A stretch of DNA of 26,646 nt, taken from assembly GCA_000436915.1 (NCBI GenBank), contig HF994193.1, positions 1-26,646 on the forward strand, read 5' to 3'. Shown piece after piece: positions 8,487 to 15,232 of the stretch. How positions within the stretch are numbered: the stretch's first letter is position 1; every line of letters starts with the position of its first letter. Made by a program: the position numbers and the translations under genes. The notes beneath the pieces were generated by a model. That model made no database searches. It worked only from the letters and a program-made list of their open reading frames with translations, and was not told the DNA's origin. Source of the DNA: Prevotella sp. CAG:1092 (GTDB taxonomy: Bacteria > Bacteroidota > Bacteroidia > Bacteroidales > Bacteroidaceae).

Positions 8487-10084
8487 AACAACTGTCGAAA
8501 TCACGTTATACGGCTTTCTGTCAGTGCACGAAGAATCTCTGGCTGAAGGTGTATAAACCCCAAGAAGCAACTGTGGATGATGGGGTGCAGGCTCGTTTTG
8601 AGCAAGGTAACAAGGTCGGCGATCTGGCAATGGGGCTCTTTGGCGACTTCAAGGAGGCACATGCAGAGAAGGCTGATGGCAGCCTCAACCTCACCAAGAT
8701 GGTGGAGCAGACGCGCCAGTGGATGGATGAGGGCGTGGAGAACATCTGCGAGGCTTCGTTTATCTGCGAGGGAGGTTATTGCGCCGTTGACATCCTGCGC
8801 AAGACGGCCGGCGGCTGGGCCATCTACGAAGTGAAGAGCACCAGTTTCCCTGAGTTCAACGGCCAGGAGGCAAAGCTGGAGAAATATGCACCCGATATTG
8901 CTTATCAGAAATGGGTATTGACGCAATGTGGAGTTAACGTTACCGGCACCTATCTTGTCTGCCTGAACAGCGACTATGTAAGGCAGGGTGAACTTGACAT
9001 CAACCAACTCTTTGTTATCAATGACATGAAGGAGATGGTGGAGAATGAATACCCGAAGGTGCAGGCACGTGTGAGCCAAGCCATGAAGGTAATCAACAGC
9101 GAGCAGGAACCCGACACAGAACTATCGGAATGCTGCATGAAACCTTACGGATGTGCATTCTGGGAGTACTGCAAGCGTCAGCATGGTGTACCGTCGCCTT
9201 CGGTATTCGATGTGTATGGCGGCAAGGGAAGAGGCGGTTTTACCTTCAAGAAGAAACTGGATTGCTACCATCAGGGACTTGTGTCCTTCGAGGATTTGCG
9301 TTCGATAGACATCGGCCCCATTCAGAACATGCAGATAGAGGCCGCACTCACCGGTAAGGAGTTTATCAATCCTGCAGGTATCCGTAAGTTTTTGGAGAAG
9401 ATTACCTATCCAATCTATTTTCTTGACTTCGAGACGATGCAGGATGCAGTGCCTCAGTATGATGGTGCGAAGGTCTATGCACAGATTACGTTCCAGTACT
9501 CATTGCACATCAAGGAGAAGAAGAGCACCACAAAGGTCGTTGAGCTGGAGAATGAAGGAAGAAAACTGAAACTGTATGAGACAGCCAACTATATTAAGCA
9601 TAAAGAGTATTTGGCTCCAAGCAACGGAATAGACCCACGCCGTGCTTTGGCGGAGCAACTTTGCAAGGACATTCCTAAGAATGTCTGCACGTTGGCATAT
9701 AATAAAATGTTCGAGTGCTGGCGCATCCGTGAGTTGGCAGCTTTGTATCCTGACCTTGCTCCGCATCTGTTGAATATCGCTGATCACATCGTTGACCTCA
9801 TCGACCCCTTCCGAGCTGGTGACTACTACGTTCCTGCAATGGGAGGCTCGTTCTCTATCAAGAGTGTGCTGCCAGCCCTCTTCCCCGATGAGCCAAGTCT
9901 CAACTACCACAACCTCGATGAGCGCTGCCAAAATGGAGGTGACGCAATGACCATCTTCCCTCGCATCAAAGATATGGAACCAGAAGAGGCCGCTGCCAGT
10001 CGTGAAGCCCTCCTCCGCTACTGTGAACTCGACACCTGGGCAATGGTGAAGGTGTGGGAGAAATTGAAAGAAATGGCCAAATAG
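8483..10084 (+). CDS. DUF2779 protein: Cas4/RecB-like nuclease plus DEDD-like exonuclease domain
   Basis: This 533-residue cytoplasmic protein carries two predicted nuclease folds. The N-terminal half is RecB/Cas4-like. D103 (AVDIL) and E116-x-K118 (YEVKSTS) form the PD-(D/E)XK core. C13/C15 near the N-terminus and C217/C218, C224 and C230 (CCMKPYGCAFWEYC) look like ligands of an iron-sulfur cluster. The C-terminal half is the DUF2779 region with a DnaQ-like start IYFLDFETM (D315, E317), VDLIDPF and a final RYCELDTWAMVKVW, which supplies the later acidic residues. The gene overlaps the helicase gene by 4 bp (ATGA), implying translational coupling, so the two products probably act together on DNA ends. 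A defence or DNA-repair role is inferred. Confidence 0.8.
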   Translation: MKQLSKSRYTAFCQCTKNLWLKVYKPQEATVDDGVQARFEQGNKVGDLAMGLFGDFKEAHAEKADGSLNLTKMVEQTRQWMDEGVENICEASFICEGGYCAVDILRKTAGGWAIYEVKSTSFPEFNGQEAKLEKYAPDIAYQKWVLTQCGVNVTGTYLVCLNSDYVRQGELDINQLFVINDMKEMVENEYPKVQARVSQAMKVINSEQEPDTELSECCMKPYGCAFWEYCKRQHGVPSPSVFDVYGGKGRGGFTFKKKLDCYHQGLVSFEDLRSIDIGPIQNMQIEAALTGKEFINPAGIRKFLEKITYPIYFLDFETMQDAVPQYDGAKVYAQITFQYSLHIKEKKSTTKVVELENEGRKLKLYETANYIKHKEYLAPSNGIDPRRALAEQLCKDIPKNVCTLAYNKMFECWRIRELAALYPDLAPHLLNIADHIVDLIDPFRAGDYYVPAMGGSFSIKSVLPALFPDEPSLNYHNLDERCQNGGDAMTIFPRIKDMEPEEAAASREALLRYCELDTWAMVKVWEKLKEMAK

Positions 10085-10115
10085 TTTGAATTTTTCAAGC
10101 GAAGTGACTATATTA
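10085..10115 (+). repeat. Upstream motif, copy 1 (GTGACTA box)
   Basis: This 31-nt sequence between the DUF2779 stop and the next start matches 11614-11644 at 23 of 31 positions without gaps. The best-kept parts are the flank AATTT and the core AAGTGACTA-nATTA. Each copy lies just upstream of a gene (22 and 26 nt before the start codon). It may be a protein-binding site or a relic of a duplicated insertion; no known box is recognised. Confidence 0.4.
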
Positions 10116-10137
10116 GGTCTCAACCAAATGAAATAAG

Positions 10138-10386
10138 ATGGAAAAAACTTATAACATCAACGGAACAAGTTATACGGTAAACGAGCTTATTGCCATTATG
10201 CGTGAGCAACTGCCCGGCCTTAAGAAGTATTCTCATTTCGCAGATGCAGAAATAGAGTTTTGTCGTCAGAACAAAGACGGTGCCCTCTTCTTTTATGTCT
10301 CTAAGGACAATGGAGAGGATATGATGGTTAAAATTGGACCTGAAGAGACAATCTATTGGGATTGGACCGGCCAGGTTCTGGACTAA
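10138..10386 (+). CDS. Small hypothetical protein (82 aa)
   Basis: The ORF begins at ATG 10138, 53 nt after the DUF2779 stop. The product is acidic and soluble with an alternating beta/alpha look (TYNINGTSYTVNELIAIMRE, then FFYVSKDNGEDMMVKIGPEE, ending YWDWTGQVLD). There is no signal peptide, membrane segment or known motif. Placement between nuclease genes suggests an accessory or inhibitor protein, but there is no direct evidence. Confidence 0.5.
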   Translation: MEKTYNINGTSYTVNELIAIMREQLPGLKKYSHFADAEIEFCRQNKDGALFFYVSKDNGEDMMVKIGPEETIYWDWTGQVLD

Positions 10387-10449
10387 TATCAAATGAAACA
10401 ATCAAAATGAAATTAAAACCTCGCGATGTACAGGGAATCACAATAACAT

Positions 10450-11604
10450 ATGGGAAATATTGAAAATTGCGTTGAGTCTTTAAAGAAATCGCCTTTATAT
10501 AGTCTCTCAATGGCTAACAAGGAACTATTTCATAGTAATTTCCTTGCTTGGTTTGGCGATCAGTATAAGAATGAGTTCAAAGGTCTTATGAACAAATTGC
10601 TTGGCACAGAAGTTCTAAAAGACAATAATTTCAGTATAGAAAGAGAGTATAAACATTTTGATATCTGCGTTAAAGTAAATGGTAATGAGATAATTCTTAT
10701 TGAGAACAAGGTAAAGAGTGTTCCGACAAGTGAGCAGTTAAAAGGATATATGAACGAAGTGAAGTATGAAAAATGCAAATTTATTCTTTTAACCATGACA
10801 CAAGAGCTTCAAGACTTATCCAAGGCTGTGGGATGGACAGTAATAACTTATAAGGACTTATCAGAAAAAATGCCGGATCGGCTAAATGATTGTTATCATT
10901 CTAGCTTATTAAAAGACTATCGTGATTATGTTAATAATCTCCAAGATATTATTGAAATATATGATAAAGAAAAAAACTATAATTCAAAACCAGAAGACAA
11001 CCGTTTAAAAGAGGAGCTTGGAATACATGACATCTGCGGAAAGAGAAAAGCCCAAACTCTATACAAAAAGCTCTGTGAAGCATGTAAAAACAAGAATATT
11101 AATATTGTTTCTGATATAAACAATCTATCAGACAACAATATTTATATAGGATGGGGCTATACAAATTCAACACCTCTTATTGAGGTAAAGTTTAAACCAA
11201 GCAAAGATGTTTCTGATGTAGTTATTATTCAGATTCAAGGTAAGCAGTATCGTCATGCAGTTGAGTTTTTCGATAAAGCTATTGGTGATAGGATAATTTA
11301 TGATTACAAAGAGCACATTCCTTCTGATAAAGGTTTAAGTTATTTAAAAGAACATTATTCTGACATATTATCACTTAAAGGAGAAAAACCTCAGAATTAT
11401 CCATTTGATAAATATGTTTTTGGGCAGAACAAGAAAAGGGGGTATTGTAAATACTGTAACGGGAAACCGAATGCCAATGGCGATATAAGTTGCTTTGTTT
11501 ATCAGTGGGTAGAAATTCCAGCTATAACATCATGCGACGATTTGATACAAAAGATCTTAGAAGACATAGAAAATATGAAAGAAATTTTGAAAAACATGAT
11601 TTAA
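10450..11604 (+). CDS. PD-(D/E)XK nuclease family protein (PDDEXK_20-like)
   Basis: This intact protein of 384 residues is of the same superfamily as the broken gene at 1129. Near the N-terminus, ELFHSNFLAWF is the conserved acidic/His helix. HFDICVKVNGNEIILIENK gives the nuclease core with D71, E85 and K87, and VPTSEQLKGYM follows as expected. The C-terminus has a YCKYCNG pair of cysteines. The gene is clearly A/T-richer than the helicase and DUF2779 genes, which points to independent acquisition. ATG 10450 is preceded by A/T-rich sequence and has no better in-frame alternative. It is probably a cytoplasmic DNA nuclease of defence type; its target is unknown. Confidence 0.72.
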   Translation: MGNIENCVESLKKSPLYSLSMANKELFHSNFLAWFGDQYKNEFKGLMNKLLGTEVLKDNNFSIEREYKHFDICVKVNGNEIILIENKVKSVPTSEQLKGYMNEVKYEKCKFILLTMTQELQDLSKAVGWTVITYKDLSEKMPDRLNDCYHSSLLKDYRDYVNNLQDIIEIYDKEKNYNSKPEDNRLKEELGIHDICGKRKAQTLYKKLCEACKNKNINIVSDINNLSDNNIYIGWGYTNSTPLIEVKFKPSKDVSDVVIIQIQGKQYRHAVEFFDKAIGDRIIYDYKEHIPSDKGLSYLKEHYSDILSLKGEKPQNYPFDKYVFGQNKKRGYCKYCNGKPNANGDISCFVYQWVEIPAITSCDDLIQKILEDIENMKEILKNMI

Positions 11605-11613
11605 GCCCTCATC

Positions 11614-11644
11614 TTTAAATTTCTCTTCGAAAGTGACTAGATTA
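11614..11644 (+). repeat. Upstream motif, copy 2 (GTGACTA box)
   Basis: This is the partner of 10085-10115 (23 of 31 identical, core AAGTGACTA-nATTA). It lies between the nuclease stop at 11604 and the ATG at 11671. Confidence 0.4.
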
Positions 11645-11670
11645 TTGTATAACGTTTAAAACTAGACAAT

Positions 11671-12489
11671 ATGAATACAAACATTGAAAGACTGAGCCAG
11701 ATGCTCAAAAGGCATTTCCACTTCTGGATAGAAGCCTTCAAGGACGAGGAAACAGGCGAAGATGTGTCAATTGAACGAAGAGACATTCTTGATACAGAAC
11801 TCTCCGATGAAGAGCGGCAACTCATAAAAGCCATAGCTGCGGATATTCCCAACCTCACAGATGAAGAACTCCTCCGTTTCCAGGAAGAAATATCTTATTT
11901 TGGCTGTCAAACAAAAGAACAGATATACATTGAACGTGTTCGGCGAGGAGAAGAAAGTATGGCTGAATCTATCGAGGGTGTGCCTACGTTGCGAGTACTC
12001 TGCGACAAGGGGAACCGCTGGGCTGCATATGCATTATATCAGAAATACAATTGGGGAGATGAGAAGCTGGGCATCTTCATCAACAAACGAGAGGCAAAGC
12101 ATTATTTTGACCTTGCCAGTGATGTCCCGCAGCAATACAATGATGAGTGGGACGATGTGGACCACCCAGGAGAGGAGTTCCCAGAAGAGTTCTGCTATAC
12201 TCTTACAGGCAATGCCCAAACACTTGATGCGGTGGAAAAGCTCATCAACGACCTCTGTCAGAAATTGGGCATTCGTGAAAATGAACAGGACGGATTGGGA
12301 CTCTTCGTGCCACAACGCCAATTGATGAAGGTGCTTGTGGGCAGCGACACAGAATACTATCGTGGCAATGTCCAGCATATAGAACGTAAAGCCCCAGACC
12401 GACTTGTCATCACTACCGAAGCCGACAAGGGCGAGCCTCTGCTCTATGCCCTGCGCCAATGCTTCGAGAATCTGAATGTGGAGATGTAA
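11671..12489 (+). CDS. Hypothetical protein with a Sel1-like segment
   Basis: This soluble acidic protein of 272 residues is without signal peptide or membrane segments. Residues about 40-90 are helical (SDEERQLIKAIAADIPNLTD). A segment near 110-155 (CDKGNRWAAYALYQKYNWGD, then REAKHYFDLASDV) has the spacing of a Sel1-type tetratricopeptide-like repeat, which usually mediates protein contacts. The C-terminal part (about 185-272) is mixed alpha/beta (ENEQDGLGLFVPQRQLMKVL, ending LRQCFENLNVEM). The exact family is not recognised. It closes the same-strand accessory run and is followed by the second structured repeat. A role as adaptor or immunity protein would be a guess. Confidence 0.6.
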   Translation: MNTNIERLSQMLKRHFHFWIEAFKDEETGEDVSIERRDILDTELSDEERQLIKAIAADIPNLTDEELLRFQEEISYFGCQTKEQIYIERVRRGEESMAESIEGVPTLRVLCDKGNRWAAYALYQKYNWGDEKLGIFINKREAKHYFDLASDVPQQYNDEWDDVDHPGEEFPEEFCYTLTGNAQTLDAVEKLINDLCQKLGIRENEQDGLGLFVPQRQLMKVLVGSDTEYYRGNVQHIERKAPDRLVITTEADKGEPLLYALRQCFENLNVEM

Positions 12490-12558
12490 TAAAATGAAAA
12501 GTCATGGGTGTATCATATCTTTTAATACAACCCGTTGTAAAGTAACAAATATAGAATC

Positions 12559-12640
12559 AGTCGTAGAAAGTTTCATTTGAAACCTGAGGCGGGCAGGCAT
12601 CCTTCTTATCCTGTAGTAGAAAGGTCTTGGGATGTCAATT
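12559..12640 (+). repeat. Structured repeat element, copy 2 (two hairpins)
   Basis: This copy matches 1023-1100 and has the same orientation. After a shared CGTAGAA, hairpin 1 is GTTTC-attt-GAAAC. After a shared GAGGC-nGGCAGGC block, hairpin 2 pairs GGCATCC (12596-12602) with GGATGTC (12630-12636) and TTCT (12603-12606) with AGAA (12618-12621). The loop and 3' side (TTATCCTGTAGTAGAAAGGT) are identical to copy 1. Stem bases differ between the copies in a compensating way. Confidence 0.6.
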
Positions 12641-12664
12641 AAAAATAAAAAAAACGAAGGAATT

Positions 12665-12742
12665 ATGGAAACTGATTATTTGTTATTTCTTGATGAATTC
12701 AAGAACAATAATAAGGTAAATCAAGAACGTAATAAAGACTAG
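12665..12742 (+). pseudogene. 25-codon ORF, possible DUF3800 N-terminal remnant
   Basis: ATG 12665 lies 8 nt after a GAAGGA-like purine tract and opens METDYLLFLDEF, which resembles the start of DUF3800 proteins (Y-hydrophobic-F-LDES). The expected SG after the acidic residues is missing, and a stop follows at 12740. It could be a truncated gene or an independent small peptide. Confidence 0.35.
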
Positions 12743-12868
12743 TCATATAGCTCTTAAAAAATATTAAAAACGTTTCCTCTCTCCAAACCATCCCAAAACC
12801 ACCATCCCCTCTTTCCTACCTTTATGTACGCATTATTCTGATACACAACACTTTGCAAAAACTGTTAT

Positions 12869-15019
12869 TTAATTTCGCTTGCGTACGGCAGTAGGCAGAA
12901 TGTTGTATCTCGCTTTGAAGCACTTAGCGAAGTAACTGCCGCTGGTATAGCCGCATTTGCCAGCGATGATGTTAATAGAAAGGTCTGTTGTTGTGAGCAG
13001 GTGATAAGCGTGCTCCATGCGTATTGTCTTGATGAAATCAGATGGTGTCTGTCCGCATTCTGCCAACATCTTGCGGTAGAGGTTTACTCGACTCATGAAC
13101 AGAGCCTCCGCAAGCATGTCTACAGTGTAGTTGTCGTCTTCGATGTGTTTTTTTACAATGCCTACTGCTTTCTCACGGAATGCGTTGTATGGAGCCGATG
13201 CGTGTTTGTCGTCGGTGATGACGCTGCGATACAGCTCCTCGCGTTTCTGCTGTACGAATCGATAGAGGAGAAAAGCACCTGTAATCAGTCCTATACAGAG
13301 AACTATGTAGAGTGTATATGCCCACCATGTTTCCCACCATGCAGGCAATCTGTGTATCATCAGCACGCTGCACGGATTACCCCAAATGCCATATTCGTCG
13401 GTAGCACGCACTTGTACTTCGTAGTTGCCCTTAGGAAGATTTATAATGCGAAAGGTGTTGTCACCCGTTTTGAGGTTCACCCATTCATCGGTCCATCCAT
13501 TTATTTTTACGGCAAAGTTCACTTCCGTGGCATTCATATGATTGAATGTTGTAAAACTCAGCGTCACATTACTGCTATTGGCAGCCAGTTCAAGAGTTGG
13601 CTGTTTTTCTTCGGAATACAAAAAGCCTTTTGTTGATGTCCCGTCATCGGTAGTCACAGTATAGGAACTTACACACACAGGTACTTCCACCGCTCCGTTC
13701 AGTCTCTCGTTGGTGGTAAATAGGCATGCACCACCTGCTCCGCCAACGCATACACCGTTTTCGACGGCTGCAACGCAGTGGAAGTTATACATTCCCATAC
13801 CGCAACTGCTTACTGATATGTCACGGAAGTGTCCCGTGCGAATGCATAGTTCGCGTACATACTGATCAAAGACTATCCACAGATGTCCTTTGTCATCTAT
13901 CGCCGCATCCTTAACCAGCTGTTTGTCTATATCCACATTGCTCTCCACGAGTTGTGCGAGTTTTTTGTTGCTATCCCACCTGACCTTTGGTGCAAGAGTG
14001 GTATTAGAGACCAACTCTTCTGTGTCATTGTTAAGGTCGTAGAGCGAGACATAATGTATATCCTTGTAGATCTTCAGCCGGCCATCAGGTAATAGCTGTA
14101 TACGGTCAACATACACATCGCTGTAATCTGGGCTTTTTATGTCCAGCTTTTTCGCAGCAGGGCCTGCAAATGCAGTGAATACCGTGAAACTTGGATGATA
14201 GCCCGTCATCCAAAGATTGTACTGATGGTCGAGATACAGTCCAAAGACTCCTAATTCGGGATTTTCAGAGTATTGGTATATACAATCGCTCAATATACCT
14301 CTGTCTATATTGAAGACCTGCAGTCCGTCGGCTGTTATTGCAAAGAGCAGATTGCGTGTCCTGTCAACAAGTATGTTTTTTGCCTTTATATTATATTGGT
14401 ATATCACGCGCGAAGTATCCGATTCCGTATAACAGAGTCTTCGGTTGTCGTAACATACCCATTTCTTTCCCTCTGTATCAGGATGAATGATCCTAAAGCG
14501 GCCTCTGTAAACAACATTCTTCTTTTTAACTATCTTATGACGTGACGTAACCTCATACGCCACCGAGTCGGATTCTAATAACATATTGCCGTTAGGAAGC
14601 AGACTGATGTGCAGAGCACGTGTGTTGCGGAACATATCGTTGAGCGGTCGTATGCTGTAATCGTGCTTGTCGAGTGCATACACGCTTTTTGAGGTTGAAA
14701 ACCATATCTCACCGTTTGGGGCTTCACACAAGGAGAATATGAGATTGTCTGAAAGTAGAGACGGATGATTCATGTCGCATCGGAAAACATCAATATGATA
14801 ACCATCGTCGCGGCATAGGCCTCCTTCCAATGTAGCGTACCACATATAACCTTCGCTGTCCTGAATCACTTCGTTTACGTTCGATACAGGCATCTGCCGT
14901 CTTGTGGCAGGCTGCTTGACAACGGGATTGAATGATGACTGTGCCAGACAATCAACCGAAAATATAAAGAGATAAAGTATGAAAATTCTTATTAAATACC
15001 GAATAATCTGCATGGGCAT
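12869..15019 (-). CDS. Membrane-spanning sensor-regulator: beta-propeller, Y_Y_Y domain, AraC-type DNA-binding domain, no kinase
   Basis: This 716-residue one-piece regulator probably senses a xylan-derived oligosaccharide in the periplasm and controls the divergent enzyme genes. An N-terminal hydrophobic segment (residues about 5-25) exports the sensor. Residues about 30-480 carry propeller-type repeats (VIQDSEGYMWYATLEGGLCR, then LCEAPNGEIWFSTS and IDDKGHLWIVF). A Y_Y_Y-like domain follows at about 480-560 (INGWTDEWVNLKTGDNTF, then PKGNYEVQVRATDEYGIWG). The transmembrane helix is near 566-590, a linker of about 20 residues comes next, and an HTH_18 domain fills 611-716 (MLAEALFMSRVNLYRKML, IIAGKCGYTSGSYFAKCF). 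Classic hybrid two-component systems of this phylum have kinase and receiver domains between the membrane and the HTH; both are absent. Either Met1 or Met3 could start. Confidence 0.85.
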   Translation of the reverse strand: MPMQIIRYLIRIFILYLFIFSVDCLAQSSFNPVVKQPATRRQMPVSNVNEVIQDSEGYMWYATLEGGLCRDDGYHIDVFRCDMNHPSLLSDNLIFSLCEAPNGEIWFSTSKSVYALDKHDYSIRPLNDMFRNTRALHISLLPNGNMLLESDSVAYEVTSRHKIVKKKNVVYRGRFRIIHPDTEGKKWVCYDNRRLCYTESDTSRVIYQYNIKAKNILVDRTRNLLFAITADGLQVFNIDRGILSDCIYQYSENPELGVFGLYLDHQYNLWMTGYHPSFTVFTAFAGPAAKKLDIKSPDYSDVYVDRIQLLPDGRLKIYKDIHYVSLYDLNNDTEELVSNTTLAPKVRWDSNKKLAQLVESNVDIDKQLVKDAAIDDKGHLWIVFDQYVRELCIRTGHFRDISVSSCGMGMYNFHCVAAVENGVCVGGAGGACLFTTNERLNGAVEVPVCVSSYTVTTDDGTSTKGFLYSEEKQPTLELAANSSNVTLSFTTFNHMNATEVNFAVKINGWTDEWVNLKTGDNTFRIINLPKGNYEVQVRATDEYGIWGNPCSVLMIHRLPAWWETWWAYTLYIVLCIGLITGAFLLYRFVQQKREELYRSVITDDKHASAPYNAFREKAVGIVKKHIEDDNYTVDMLAEALFMSRVNLYRKMLAECGQTPSDFIKTIRMEHAYHLLTTTDLSINIIAGKCGYTSGSYFAKCFKARYNILPTAVRKRN

Positions 15020-15046
15020 TTTAATGTGTTTTAGATTGCTTTGCTA

Positions 15047-15054
15047 CAAAGTTA
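15047..15054 (-). promoter_or_regulatory. Putative -7 box for the regulator gene
   Basis: On the minus strand this reads TAACTTTG, an exact TAnnTTTG match. It lies 28 nt upstream of the start at 15019. The -33 position has only TTTT, so the call rests on the -7 box. Confidence 0.5.
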
Positions 15055-15156
15055 ATCAATAGAAAGGATAAAATGGATGATTTTATGAAGAATTTCGTTT
15101 CATTTTTGGAAAACTTAGTTACATAGCAACGAGATTTTTATTATTCGTAACGGTAT

Positions 15157-15190
15157 TTTCCTATGTGTAGTTGTTGTTTTGTTATTTTTG
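15157..15190 (+). promoter_or_regulatory. Putative promoter of the xylan-debranching operon
   Basis: TATTTTTG (15183-15190) matches the Bacteroidota -7 consensus. A TTTC (15157-15160) lies 22 nt upstream as a weak -33 box, which would suit an activator-dependent promoter. The ATG is 43 nt downstream of the -7 box. Confidence 0.5.
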
Positions 15191-15232
15191 CAATGCAATA
15201 AACGAAACTTTCAATTTAAAACATAAACTACT

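Larger units (their letters stand above)
12490..12868. other. Intergenic region between the accessory island and the xylan locus
   Basis: This stretch of about 380 bp holds the second structured repeat (12559-12640) and a 25-codon ORF with a DUF3800-like start (12665-12742). About 125 bp of C-rich sequence follow (12770-12810) in which I see no motif or clear terminator for either converging gene. Confidence 0.6.

Noticed and set aside
8501..9079. 192-codon minus-strand open frame inside the DUF2779 gene
   Set aside because: It overlaps the catalytic region of a well-supported protein and shows no motif.
9500..10123. 207-codon minus-strand open frame opposite the DUF2779 C-terminus
   Set aside because: It is antisense to the DEDD-like domain, with no family pattern and no promoter.
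10407..10463. 18-codon ORF before the second nuclease gene (MKLKPRDVQG...)
   Set aside because: Too short to judge and overlaps the nuclease start; no evidence for translation.
11861..12325. 154-codon plus-strand frame inside the Sel1-like gene
   Set aside because: It is an out-of-frame shadow with a basic, Ser/Thr-rich translation and no motif; the longer frame has a better start and composition.
13001..13636. 211-codon plus-strand open frame opposite the regulator gene
   Set aside because: It lies over the AraC HTH and Y_Y_Y coding region and has no features of a real protein.
12869..15019. Complete hybrid two-component system
   Set aside because: There is only about 20 residues between the transmembrane helix and the HTH, so no kinase or receiver domain can fit.
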